Of a stretch of DNA of 64,000 nt, positions 31,127 to 42,915 are shown one piece after another; position 1 is the first letter of the stretch; every line of letters begins with the position of its first letter. A program made the position numbers and the translations under genes. The notes beneath the pieces are model-generated. The model made no database searches. It was not told the origin of the DNA and worked only from the letters and a program-made list of their open reading frames with translations. This DNA is from Micractinium sp. NFX-FRZ (lineage: Eukaryota; Chlorophyta; Trebouxiophyceae; Chlorellales; Chlorellaceae), in assembly GCA_029339195.1 (NCBI GenBank), contig JAPTJF010000001.1, positions 513,015 to 577,014 of the forward strand. Reading direction: 5' to 3'.

Positions 31127-32412
31127 CTACTGCGTGTCGCGCCCAACGGAGACGGCGTGCTTCTGCAGCTCAGCCAGCTCCACAAACTGCAGGGTCTTGT
31201 CATGAGAGGCCTCCAGCACCACGGGAGGCGCCACCCCCGCCAGCATGGCCTCACGCCAGCGGGACGCGCACAGGCACCAGCCGTCGCCCTCCTTGAGCCC
31301 CGGGAACCTGCCGGGAAGGGACGCAGGGCGAGGGGCAGGGGGAGAGAGAGGAGAGGGGCGGTCAGGGCAGTGGATCGGGCTGAGCACTGGGCGTGTTTGG
31401 CGGGCATGGCGACGCTGCTGGGCTGCTGCCCCAATGGCGGCAGGATGGCAGCTGGGCAGCTCTGCTGGCCAGCGTCCACTGGCGATGGCGGCAGACGAAA
31501 TGGCACACCACCCACATGTAGACAGGGCCCATACAGACCCAGCAGGTATGCACCGCTGGCCAGCCGACCACCGCGGGCACGGCTTGCGCTACGGCACCCC
31601 TGCCCACCTATGTCTGTACTGTGGGCTCCCCAGTGCGCAGCTGCACACAGTGGTTTGTGCCCGGCACCCATTCGCTTACTCCACCTGTGCTCTGGCTGCG
31701 GCGTGATCCAAGCTTACCCCGCGTGTTACTTCCAGAACACGCCTCCACCGCACCTCCCCCCTTTCCAGAATGGCCAAGCTACCCCCACACATAGCTTCCC
31801 AACTACATTCCATACAATTGCTCACCTGTACTCTGGGCGTGGCGTGATCAGGTCGTTGCCCAGCCCCCGCGTGTACTCCAGGAACTCAGCGGTCACCTGG
31901 GCACACACGGTGTGGGTGCCAAAGTCCGACGGCCCCGTGTCACACCGCCCGTCCCTGCGGGGGGCAGTGTGGGGAGGAAGGACCACAAGGCATGAGACGC
32001 AGGCGGACGGCAGCACCATGCCACAGAGCGAGCCAGAGACATCAAAGCCGCCCCAAACCACAGCCCTTCCCCGCGAATGCCAACAGCCCTCTCACACCAA
32101 CACACTTCCTCCGCCCCTTCGCAGTGGACACAGGAGGGCTCACCGGAAGTATCCCGTCATGGGGCTGGTGCTGCACACACCCAGCTCCTGACCCAACACA
32201 TTCTTGGGGGTCCCAGGCTCCCCGGCATCAGAGCTGGTCGAGAATGCGGCACGTGTGGCGCCAGCGCCGGCAAACACCGCAGCAGCGCCGATGGCGGCGG
32301 CAAAGAAGAGGGACTGGATGGCCACCCGCGGTGCGGATGGGGAGAGGGAGGAGATCATGGGCGTTGAACCACGGCGGCTGTGCCTGCAGGGGCGGGCCAA
32401 AGAGGGAGGCAT
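31127..32412 (-). CDS. DUF2237 family protein
   Basis: Conserved protein of unknown function found in bacteria and plants. Exons 32144-32412, 31826-31954 and 31127-31307 give 192 residues. After an Arg/Ser-rich start and a hydrophobic stretch ending AGATRAAFS (possible organelle or thylakoid targeting, inferred) comes the complete domain: KNVLGQELGVCSTSPMTGY, DGRCDTGPSDFGTHTVCA, GNDLITPRPEYRFPGLKEGD, GWCLCASRWREAMLAG and VAPPVVLEASHDKTLQFVEL. All conserved Cys and His positions that I know in the family are present. The start at 32412 is chosen over the in-frame ATG at about 32358. Confidence 0.92.
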
Positions 32413-33802
32413 GCGGTGAACGGCGGGCAGGCGCTCCCGCAAGAGCGGCGGCACCTCCACTTCACCGGCACAGCCATACAGCTCGCTCACACGCCATCTG
32501 TGTCCACATACGACATTGGGAAGCGCCAGTGGCGCACCTACGCGAGCTCCGAGAAGCAACAGAGCCGGAGACGCCGCTTCGCGCTGTGGGTCCCGCAACA
32601 CACTTGCTGCCAGAGAAACCGGCGGATTTGGCTGCAACCGGGCGATGGGCTCCTGCAGCCTTGCGGACCGCTGCAGGTGTGGGGGGAGCGGCAAAGGAGA
32701 GCGAAGCTGCCATGCGGTGTTCGCCAAACAGCCGTGTTAGAGGCTTGCGAGGCGGGATGAATTGTTGATCAGCGAGGGGGATCGGCTGCGCCCACCCAGG
32801 CATCGGCCTGAGCACATGGTGTATTCTGCCACGGCGCCCCACCCGCCCAGCAGCGCTCACAGCAGCAGCGACGTATTCCCCCTCTCCCACCTCTTGCCTA
32901 CATTGAAACTGTGAACGGTGTTTCATACATGTCAAACGCACTGGTCACCTCCAGATGTCCCCCTTCCAGCGGTAGTTCCGCCCCACTGCGACTTGCAGAG
33001 GTGTGAATGACCGGGACGCGCGGGCGGCTCACGCAGGGTTGGGCGGGGACTGCGGCGCTGCCCATACTTGGGGGTGCCCTGCAATATTTGAATTGCGCAC
33101 TGCAGCATCCCAGTGATCCATCAATACCATGTGGGCGATCCCTTCGCCTCCCAGTTTGTGTGCCTGCCACAGCGGGGAGCAGACTGAGCAGCCGGCACCA
33201 ATGATTTGAGGGGCTCTCATCGCATTTTTTCATTTGCCTTCAATATTTGAAAGTGCTTGGAGCTTACATTGCGATGTTTGATGCGGCTGCGACCTGCCGC
33301 ATTTGCAGATGAATGCAAAGGAGGGGCAGCCTGCTGTCCGTAACGCTCCGTCTTGCCGCACGGTGGATGGGACCCTGCACACTGTGCGTGAGGAGGGCAT
33401 GCCGTACACGCAGGAAATCCATTGCAGTCCCGCTGCCTCAACATGTACTCAGGGGAGGGTGTTGAGACTGCTGCCGAACGTAAGCGCCACCCTGGCGGCG
33501 GCCACCCTGGCGGCGGCCGCGCCCAAGACCGTCCCAGCGGGACTCCAGCCGCACTCTTCTGCGACCCGCCCTCCCAGAGCCTCTACCCGCTGCCTTCACT
33601 GCCTGGCGCCCACACAGGCCGCCGCATTGGAGCACACGGCGCTTTGCAGCAGCCTGTCCCTCCCTGCGCCCCCGCACCCCCAAGCACCGTGCTGTTTATG
33701 CCTGAGCGCTGCCAACACCTTCAACAGTCTACTAGAGCACAGCACCGGCGCCGCAGAGCGCACCCAGAGGACCGACCCCCTAACTACACATAAGGAGCAA
33801 GG
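32413..33802. promoter_or_regulatory. Divergent intergenic region between DUF2237 and eIF5 genes
   Basis: 1.39 kb between two divergent start codons. An open frame from 33303 runs toward eIF5, but it has no recognisable domain and ends past the eIF5 ATG in another frame. I treat it as 5' UTR or chance. Confidence 0.45.
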
Positions 33803-36800
33803 ATGGCGTCAATTAATATTGGTGGGTGACAGGGCGATCAGCGGGGCGGCTGGAAGCCCACATGCAGGCCTGCGGCCTCGCCTCACCCCCTGCCTTCCCT
33901 CTCCTGCAGGCGGCGAGAATGCCGGCGATGCATTCTACCGCTACAAGATGCCCAAGCTGGCGGCGCGGGTGAGGCACGGTCGGGGACGTGCGTGCGAGCA
34001 GCTTGGCTGCCGCCGACGCCGCACTGCCGCCGCCGCTGCCGCGAGCGCTGCCCGCCTCACCTGCCGGCCCGCCGCCTGTGCCTGCAGATTGAGGGGCGCG
34101 GCAACGGCATCAAGACCAACGTGGTGAACAACGCCGAGATTGCAAAGGCGCTGGAGCGGCCGCCTGACTGTGAGCCCTTGCTGCTACCTGCGAGCTGCCG
34201 GCGCTGCCGCTGCCTGCTGCTGCCAGCACCCACCCGCTTGCCCTGTGGCTGCCTTGCCGGCGTACAACCAAGCCTGCACACTTGTGGGAAGCTGGACTAC
34301 ACCTTGGACTTGCCTTGTTCAGGTTGCAGTTGTTGCCGGTTGCCGCCCGCTGCTCCATCACTGGCCACCGTCGCCCGCTGGCCCCTGGTTTTAGGCCCCT
34401 TTGCTGCCCTCCTCTCTTCATCTCCTCCCACCCGATCCCTTGAGACAACCCCTGCCCTTTCCACACGCAGACACGCTCAAGTACTACGGCTTTGAGCTGG
34501 GTGCCATGGTCAACTACGACAAGAAGAGGTAGGGGTGTGCTGTTTTGTGTGAAGGGGGGAGGGCAGCGGCCGTGCTGCCTCTGTTGCTCCTTGTCGTTCT
34601 GTTCATAAGCTGACTGCACTCTACTTGAATGCAAGCGGTGGACAAGGGGGTGGAGACGGGGCGTCTCTTGCAGTCACACCTGGCCCTGCCGCCCCACCCA
34701 CCCCACCCCGCTTGCCGCGTGTGTCCCTGCAGCGGCAACTCGATTGTCAACGGCGCGCATGAGGCGGGGCGGCTCAGCGAGCTGCTGGAGGGCTTCATCA
34801 AGAAGTGAGTGCTTTCAAGTTGTAAAGTTTTTTGCAGGAAACATTGGGGGCGTGGTCGGGGAGAGGAAGTGCTGGAGGGGGACGTGGTGGGCAGCAGCAG
34901 GGCGGCGGCAGCCGGGGCGCAGCTGAGCGACCCCGCGGCCGTGCAGCAGTCAACTTGTGTTGCCCCAGACACCTGTTTTCCTACCGCCTTGCATCTCCGC
35001 AGACACCTGTTTTCCTGCTACCTTGCAACTCCGCTGTGCTATTCGTGCAGTCTTTGGGTTGTACGTGCACCATTCATTGCTAAGCTTCCGGCCACGTCTG
35101 TGTTGTGCAGGTTTGTCCAGTGCTACTCGTGCGGCAACCCCGAGACGGTGATCAAGATCAGGAAGCGGACGGAGACGATTGAGCTCAAGTGCAAGGCCTG
35201 CGGTTTTGTGAGGTGAGGGCCGGGACTCCTGGGTGCAAGGCGTGCAGCTTTGTGAGGTGCATCCAGAGCAGGGGTGGTGTGGAGACTTGTGGCGGCAGTT
35301 GGGGCGGGTGAGTAGTTGGGGCGCGCGGGTGACGCGGGTGCGGAGCTGCCCTTTGCGCAACCCCACCCGCCCTGCTCCTGCTGCCTCACCCACACCACCG
35401 CCGCGGCCGCTGCGCCCTGCCTTCTTTCCCCGCCTTTTGCCCTCACCATGTGTGTGCTCTCTTCACCCGCCCGCAGCGTGGTGTCCGCTGCCAGGGAGAA
35501 GGTGGCGGGGTTCCATCATTAAGCGCGCTCACCCCCTGCTTGCCTCCACCTTGTTGTTGTTTCCCGCCCGCAGCGAGGTGTCTCCCAAGGAGAAGCTGGT
35601 GGGTTACATCATCAAGAACCCGCCGGAGGAGAAGCTGAGCAAGGCGGAGAAGAAGTGAGCGGGGGGCGGAAGATGGGTGGGGTTTATGTGTGGCTGTGGG
35701 CGCACAGCAGCCGGAGCAGCACTCAGCTGCTGAAGAAAGAGCGAGGCGGGGACGATGCGAGTGGCTGCAGGCGCTGGGCAGGCGGCAGGGCGTCAAGGCG
35801 GCAGGGCGTCAGGCGGCAGGCGTAGGGCAGGCAGCAGGGCGTCAAGGCGGCACTCTCAACGCGGCACTGGTGCTTACTGAACACGCATGTGCTGTCCGGT
35901 TGCCCTCGACAGGGTGAAGAAGGCGGAGAAGGAGCGGCTCAAGGGGATTGAGGAGCTGGAGAAGAAGGACAAGAAGGAGAAGAAGGAGAAGAAGGACAAG
36001 AAGGACAAGAAGTGAGTTCGCTGCGTTTTCAAGGCTTGGTGCAGTGTGGTGGATTGCATTGGGAGCGCAGTGCGTGTCCGGCGTGCGTGCGTGAAGCAGG
36101 GGCGCTCAGCTGGCATGCAGGCGCTGCTTGCGTCTGGCGGAGTTTGTCCCTCTGCCACATCACCTGCACCACACACACATCCAGCGCATCAGGCAGCGCC
36201 ACCTGGCACTGCAAAGAACCACCTTCACCCGTGCCCTGCGCTGCCCCGCACCCTGCCTGGCTGAATCTGCAGGAAGAAGGGTGACGAGGAGGTCAACGGC
36301 TCTGAGCGGGCGACGGAGGAGGGGTCGGCAGCGGGTGATGATGATGACGAGGAGGAGGAGGACGATGATGACGTGGAGTGGCTGGCAGACACCTCTGGTG
36401 GGTTTGTGTGACTGTGCCTTGACTGGACAAGAGACAAGAGGGGGCAAGGGGCAGCAGGCAGGATTGGTCGACTTGGAACAGCTGGCAGGTACCCTAAGGA
36501 GTTGTTGCTGTTCTTTTCTTGTTATCGTGGGGGTGAGGCTCAGGGCTGAGCGTGACGGGAGCGGCGGCGGGCGCGTGGGCGCATCCAAACCTTGGCGCAG
36601 CACCTGGCTGCCCCTCTGCTGCTGCTGCTGTCCTGGCCACTGCGAGGTGGTGAGATGTCCTTTGGCTTGTGCGCATCAGCCTTGCTCAGCACACCAACGC
36701 CTGCTCTTCGTTCCGTTGCCCCCCCCCTGCAGAGGAGGCGATGCGGGCGCGTGCCGCGGAGCAGCTGTCGGCCGCCACGGCCGCCCTGGTGACGCAGGTG

Positions 36801-38829
36801 CGCCTGCCAGTGCCATTGCTTTGCTGTGCCCCTGCGCCCCAGGCAGCTTTCCGCGGCTTGCTGCGTCTGCTTCCAGCTGCTTGCTGCCTTGGCTGCAGTT
36901 TAAAGCAGGCATGGTCAGCAACATGCTTCATCTCTCAGCACCCTCAGCACCACTTGGTGCCCTCTGCATGCGCCACATTGGGCGTCAAACGTGTGCACCC
37001 CTGGTTCTGGGACCGCCCGCTGCCTGTGCAGGGCAACATTGAGGCTGAGCGGGAGGCGGCGGCGCGCAAGGCGGAGAAGGAGGCGGAGGAGGCGCGGCTG
37101 CAGGTGGGCAGCAGGGCCCTGCTCAGCCTCGGGAGGTGGGGAGGTGGTGCAAAAGGTTGGCGCTCGCATGCAGGTGGTGATTAAGACCAGCCGGCTGGCA
37201 TCATCCTTTCAACCTTGCCCGTGCGCTCAAATACACACTTGGTTCTCTGTGCAGGCAGAGGAGGACGAGCGGCTGGCGGCGGAAGCTGCCGAGAAGCTGC
37301 GGCTGGAGCAGGAGGCCACCGACCCCAACGTGTGGGCCATCCGCACCATGGTGCAGGGTGAGCACAGCGGGGGCGTGTGAGAACCGAGGCAGCAGGGCAG
37401 GGGGGGACATGCTGCCTGAAATGTTTGCACCACGGTGCAGGCTGAGTGGGGCGGAATGGATGTGCGCTGTTCTGGCAGCAGCGTTCGGGACGGTTCTGCC
37501 TTATGGACTGGATTTTTCCACGTTCCTGGACCCTCACTGCGTGCATCCCCCCTGCCGCCTGCAGAGGGCAAGAGCCCCCGCTCTGTGGTGGAGGCGCTGG
37601 GGGAGCTGGCGGTGAAGGGAGGGCCCGCGGCGCGCATGCGGGTGCTCTACGAGGTGCGCCAGGGCTTTGTCTGTGTCTGTGGTGGGTGCAGGGGGCAGGG
37701 TCTTCTGTGTGTGTGTGTGGATGCAGGGGGGCAGGTTGTTTTCTCTGTGTGTTTACCGGATGCAGGGGGCCAGGGCGAGGCCCGTGGAGGCGGGGGCAGG
37801 GCGCGATGCTGTGCGTGCTGTGTGCCGCCCTGCGGGCCTCTTCCCCACCTACCGCTCGCTCTTTCCCAAGGCCGCAGCTGGCTCCAAAATGTCCCTACCC
37901 TCCGTGTTACGCCCACAATCCTCACTGGTTTGCGTCCCCTACCTGCCTTGCTTCCGCAGGCGCTGTTTGCCAAGGCTGCTGCCGGCTCCAAGCTGACCCC
38001 TCTCATCGTGGAGCGCAAGAAGCTGCTGAAGGCGGCAGCAGCGGTGAGTGGGGTGGGTGAGGGCAGGGCGAGGGGGGCGAGGCAGGCAGGCCGCACTGGT
38101 GGGCACGAGAGGGGTGGGCGGGGCCTGGACACTTGGTACGCAGCAGCAGCGTGCTGCCCTGCCCCTGCCACCTACATGCGCTGGCCAGCCGGTGCAGCTG
38201 CTTTGCTTCCCGTCCGCCCCCCTCTCTCCTCTCTTTATGCTCATAGAACCGTCGCTTCCGCCCTATCGTATCCGCAGGAGCCCACGGGGCAGCTGGCGCA
38301 GCTGGTGGCCCTGGAGCACCTGGTGGGCGTGGCGCTGCCGGAGCGGGTCAAGGAGACGCCGCTGGCGCTCAAGGCGCTGTACGACTCGGATGTCGTGCCC
38401 GAGGAGCTCATCCTGGCCTGGTGAGCATAACTACGACTTCCTATTCCTCCCGCTATAGCTGTGACCGCCGCAGGAGCAACAGCTCGCTGGCCTGCCTGCC
38501 GCTGTGCCAGCAGCAGGGCACGCTGTGGGTGCTGCTGTGCGTGCGCTATGCCCCGCCACTCGCCTGCCAGTACGTGCGCCACCAACTGCCTACTTGCTTG
38601 CTGCTTCGCCTTGCTGGCCACGTTCCAGCCCACCCCAACTCATGAACTGGTTGCTGCCTTCAACTCCTTCCCTCCATCACGCCACCTCCGCAGGTTCCAC
38701 AAGGCGGGGGCGGGCGCGGTGCTGGAGGTGCCCGCGGAAGCTGCCGGGAAGGTGCGGGAGGCGGCCAAGCCGTTTGTCGACTGGCTGGAGCAGGACACCG
38801 AGTCGGAGAGCGAGTCGGATGACGAGTGA
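33803..38829 (+). CDS. EIF5: Translation initiation factor eIF5
   Basis: GTPase-activating protein for eIF2 in the 43S/48S preinitiation complex. Sixteen exons (33803-33821, 33910-33968, 34088-34169, 34471-34528, 34733-34804, 35111-35212, 35574-35654, 35913-36011, 36273-36397, 36733-36797, 37032-37103, 37255-37357, 37565-37653, 37960-38043, 38278-38420, 38694-38829) give 462 residues. The N-terminal domain begins MASINIGG, with R17 in FYRYKMP as the arginine finger, then IEGRGNGIKTNVVNN and IVNGAHEAGRL. A C4 zinc finger uses C101, C104, C124 and C127. A lysine-rich and then strongly acidic linker follows (to about residue 235). The C-terminal W2/HEAT domain ends in FVDWLEQDTESESESDDE, the acidic-aromatic box. 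Introns 6 and 7 region (35213-35573) holds copies of exon 6 and exon 7 edges. Confidence 0.96.
35228..35266 (+). repeat. Decayed copy of the end of eIF5 exon 6
   Basis: GTGCAAGGCGTGCAGCTTTG, then TGAGGTG, repeats the exon 6 end and donor at 35190-35216 with a few substitutions. Confidence 0.75.
35470..35522 (+). repeat. Decayed copy of the start of eIF5 exon 7
   Basis: A CCGCAGCG acceptor followed by TGGTGTC..GGAGAAGGTGG and CATCATTAAG parallels exon 7 from 35568, about 102 bp downstream. The copy has a TAA in the matching frame. Confidence 0.75.
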
Positions 38830-39832
38830 AGGTGCCGCATCCCTGCCTCTTCCTGCCTAGAGGCACCCTACATCTCCGACAAAATATGCTACCCCGTCTG
38901 GACGTCTCCCCCTCTCCCCTCTAGCGGCCGCCCTTGCTCCTGTGGAGCAGCCCTTTATGTGCTGCAGAGGGGAGGCTGCGGCGGGGCAGCGCGGCAGCGT
39001 GGCTCCGGGCCTTGCCACGGGCTGTGCGCCCTGCCTCCCAAGCCTGGAGTGCCGGTTCACCACTCCAGCAAAACCCAACGCATGGCAACACATACAAACC
39101 CTGCGACGCGGCAGCGGCGGCAGTGCTTGCGCCCCGCTGGCCCACGGCTGATTCTTAGCTTTTGCCTGACTATGCTCCATTTTGATGCTCTGATTTCATG
39201 CCCTGATGTCAATAAAGTGCCTGCATGCGTGCGCTTGGAGCAAGTGAGCGCTAGGGATCTCTCGAGGGCCAGCAGCACCCGACGGGCAGGGCGCCACTTG
39301 TGCTTTGAGCTGGTGAAGGTCCTTTGATGGGCTGCTACACTCTGCAGTCTGCAAACACGGAAGCCTCTGCTGCGGACACCTTGGGCGGTGGGCAATGGGG
39401 GGGGGGGCCCTGTGGCGCCCGCAGTGCACCGCCTGGCGGGCCGGCAGTGTCGGCAGCAGGAAGCGCTGCACCATTCTATTTTTCGTGCAAATCCGACACA
39501 TTACTGCATAGTATCATTTCCAACTCATTTGGTAGCTCCAAACAAGCTCCGCTCCACCGCACTTCGTTCCGAGAGCCGCGGTCAGGTCAGGCTTTCAACG
39601 TTATCTGGAGTTGGACCGCGGCACAGCGAACAACGTGAAAAGGCGGGCGCCAAGGCTGCCTGCGCCGGTGGACGCTAGTGAAAGGCGGGAAGGCGGCAGG
39701 CGGGGCGACCAGCAGCCAGTGGCACCTGCATCTCCATTTGCAGCCAGAGTGGATCCGACATCCATCCACCTCCCGGCTGCACCACTGTACCTCTAAATGC
39801 TTCCCTTGCAGGCTGTCAGAGGTGCTTCAACC
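38830..39832. other. Intergenic between eIF5 and AlkB genes
   Basis: 1.0 kb. An AATAAA at 39211-39216 lies 382 nt after the eIF5 stop. The rest should contain the AlkB promoter. No coding exon was recognised. Confidence 0.45.
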
Positions 39833-41853
39833 ATGGCGGGAAGCGGCTCAGAGAAAGTGAATCTGAGCGGTGTGCGCCGCATGCAGCTGTCGCCTCGCTC
39901 CTGGATCGACCAGTTTCTGGCCCCAACACACCTTGTTTCTGGCAGCACAGGTGTGCAGTGAGGGGCGGCACGTGATGCTTTCGGCTGCAGTCATCAACAG
40001 AGGGGTCACTGCTGCCTCCACACCACACAAACTAGCCCTCCTGGCTGCAGCCCGACCCCTCCTCTGCTCCTCTCCCTGCCCACCCCCTGCCGCCGCGCAG
40101 CGGAGCTGGAGGCGCTCTGGGTGCTGCACCCATCAGAGAGGGGGTCCATCAAGATGTTTGGCAAGGTGCTGCCCGTGCGCCGGTGGCACCAAAGCTATGG
40201 CCAGGCGTGCGTGGGCCGGGGACCAGCAGGCAGGGCAGGCCGAAGGGGATCTACGGCAGGGATTGGCAGAGGGGGTCACGTGGACGTGGCCGGAGGGGCA
40301 GAGGAGGGCTTGCTGCTGGGTGTTATCGCGAGAGCAAAGGCATGCCAGTCACCACAGACGCGCTGCACAATCTCAGTGCACCCCTCCCTGCACCCCTCCC
40401 TGCACCCGCCTGCCCCTCCTACCGTCCGCAGGTACTCGTTCTCTGGGCAGACGCTGGGCGGTGGGCCGGTCCCCCCCCAGCTGCAGCCCTTCCTGGCGTG
40501 GGCCAACTCCCTGCCCCAGTACGGCCGACGGTACAATGGCGTGCTGCTCAATTGGTGGGTGCTGGATGAGACCTGGTGGGCGCTGTTCAGTTGGTGGGTG
40601 CTAGGTAATACCTTGGTGGGTGCTAGGTGGGCAAGCCTGGTGGCTTGCGGGGGTGTGCCATCTGAAAATTGCATCCACGTCCTGCCACTTGCACCCTCGA
40701 ATGCTCCCCTCACCGCTCGCTGTCCTCTCCTGATGCCCGGCCCTGTCCTCGAACGCCTCAGCACCGGCCCGTCCCTCACCTGGCATCACAGCGCATCCAC
40801 TGCTGCCATCCGACATTGCCTTTCACGCCAGCTGTCACCGCTTGCCCTGCCACCTGCCTGTCGCCACCTGTCTGTCGCTCCAGGTACGAAAATGGAGAAG
40901 ATTACATTGGCCCCCACTCGGATGACCAGGCCCAGCTGGTGCCAGGGGAGCCAATCATATCAATCAGCTTGGTGGGTGGCTGGCTGGCTGGCTGGCTGAA
41001 AGGAGCCTGCTGCGTGAATGGCTGGGGGCGTGGTGGAGTTGGCGAAAAGAGGGTGGGATGTGCAGGCTGCGACACATGTTGGAGGGCAGGCTGGTAGCTG
41101 GTGCCTGGGCAGCCTCGTTTCGTCAGTCCGGGAGGGGGCATCAGCGGATGGTGGTAGGTTGAGGGACAAGAGGGTGGGTGGTTACGGGAGGAATCAAGAT
41201 GCGTGGATGCAGGGCCAGTGGGCGGGCCGGGGGCAGTGTTGGTGGCATGGCACGCTCATCGTGCTCAGCATCACATGGCAGCATCGCTGCCGCCTGCAGG
41301 GCGCCACGCGGCGGTACCGCATCCGGCACCGGCCCAAGGGCGGCAAGGGCGGCGGCGGCGGCAGCGGAGTAAAGGCGGATCTGGAGATGCCGCACGGCAC
41401 GGTGCTGCACATGGGCGGGGCCATGCAGGTGTTTACTGCTGACTCACGACATCAACACGCGCTACGCTTGACGTGTGCCGCTGTGGGCATCGCACCGCTG
41501 CTGACTGCACCTGCCCTCTTGCAAAACAGCCCTCCGTGCATCTGTCAATCCACACTCGCTGCCGGTGCTTCCACCTGCCCACCCACGCACCCGTCCCCAC
41601 CACCTGCACCATGTGTCCACACTGCAGAAGGAGTTCAAGCACGAGGTCCCCGAGGTGGGTGGCTGGCCATAGGATGGGGGGAGGGGAGGGGTTACTCTCC
41701 AGGGGCCAGCAGGAGATTGCATTGGGGTGGGCAGGTGAGTGTGTGCTGGGCAGGCAACATGTCCCCTCCCTGCTACCGCCTCTGCTCCCTGCTTCTGCTG
41801 CACTTTTCCGGTTGCCGCATCCCAATGCTTCCGTCCGCGCTGCCGCCATTACC

Positions 41854-41884
<31 letters not shown>

Positions 41885-42224
41885 TCCATCTCTCGCGACT
41901 GCTCCCTCCTGCTTCCCCTCTGTTCGCCCAACCTCCGGACTGCTGCCCACGCTGTGTTTCCTGCAGATCCGTGGAGAAAAGGGCGCGGCCTGCGGATGCC
42001 GCATCAACATCACCCTGCGGGCATTCAAAGAGGGTGGAAGCAGAAATGGCGGCAGCAGCACCGCAAAGGCAGCTGGCGCTGGAACGGCAGGCGGTGGAGA
42101 AGGGGCAGGCGGGAGCGGGGCTGACGGCCGTCTGGGCAGCAGCATCGGAGCAGGCGACAGCGGCTCCAAGCGGGGTGGAGGGGGCGCTGCGCTGCCGGAC
42201 GCCAAGCGCAGGCGGGGCAGCTAG
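39833..42224 (+). CDS. AlkB-family 2-oxoglutarate/Fe(II) dioxygenase, ALKBH2/3 type
   Basis: Predicted direct-reversal DNA (or RNA) demethylase that oxidises 1-methyladenine and 3-methylcytosine. Exons 39833-39950, 40101-40206, 40432-40554, 40884-40971, 41300-41428, 41628-41654 and 41967-42224 give 282 residues. Substrate-fold blocks are MFGKVLPVRRWHQSYG and YSFSGQTL. Iron ligands are H127 and D129 (IGPHSDD) and H193 (KEFKHEVP), with 2-oxoglutarate-binding R209 and R215 in CRINITLR. ISISLGATRRYRIRH and LEMPHGTVLHMGGAMQKEF match ALKBH2/3. The 27-nt exon 6 carries the distal histidine. The C-terminal ~65 residues are a Gly/Ser-rich tail ending PDAKRRRGS, a plausible nuclear signal. Intron 3 repeats the exon 3 end. 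Confidence 0.93.
40545..40640 (+). repeat. Tandem copies of the AlkB exon 3 end and donor
   Basis: The exon end and donor CTCAATTGGTGGGTGCTGG is followed by two or three degenerate repeats (TTCAGTTGGTGGGTGCTAGG, then TACCTTGGTGGGTGCTAGG) with a period of roughly 30-40 bp. Confidence 0.75.
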
Positions 42225-42915
42225 TGTGTGCCTGACCACAGCGTGGGAAGCAGGCACTGCATGCATGCTCCCGAACGGCAGCAGTACAACATGCACAGCT
42301 CTGTGTTTCCTTGTTCTCTCAGGTCACGTGGGCATCACTTTGCAAGTTGGATTGCAAACACATCAGCGGGTTGGTGCCCGCTTCTCGTTTTGTGAGTCAG
42401 GGCAGGAGCAGGGCAGGCGCAGGGCAGGCCCAACACGCAAAGGGTTGGCTGTACATCAAAGATTGCATTGCGGTGGGGCTTTCTATCAATCAAAATCAAC
42501 ATGAGAGTAGGAGGAAGACGTAACATGGCGCCAAACAGGCGCGGGGCTCTTGAATGTGTCATTCTGGTTTCGTTGCTTGTTGGCATGGTGGGCATGCATT
42601 GTTGGTTCTTCAGTACCGAGTGCGGTTCAGGCGTCCAAGCACGCTGCGGCTCTGGCCAGCCTGGGTCTCTGCCGGGTCAGCACACGCCTGAGCTTGGGCC
42701 TGCCGCTGCCAGGTCTAACTTAAACCTCGGGTGCGCAGTCATGTGCTCAGGAACGTGCTGAGGGGATTGCAGCACGTCCCCCCTTCTTCCACCAGGGCCC
42801 ACGTCCACCGGCCTTGGGCGAGGGCAGGTCAGGCCGCGTAAGAGTGCCGGCCAGTGGTTGGCGCAGGGGGGTCGGAGGCAAGGGTCGCATCTGGCTTGAG
42901 GGGGGTATCCCAGCC
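42225..42915. other. Convergent 3' region between AlkB and R2-like genes
   Basis: 691 bp with no recognisable coding sequence or clear TGTAA signal. Confidence 0.45.

Noticed and set aside
33303..34127. 274-codon open frame before eIF5
   Set aside because: It overlaps eIF5 exons 1-2 in another frame, has no domain and is best explained by high GC content.
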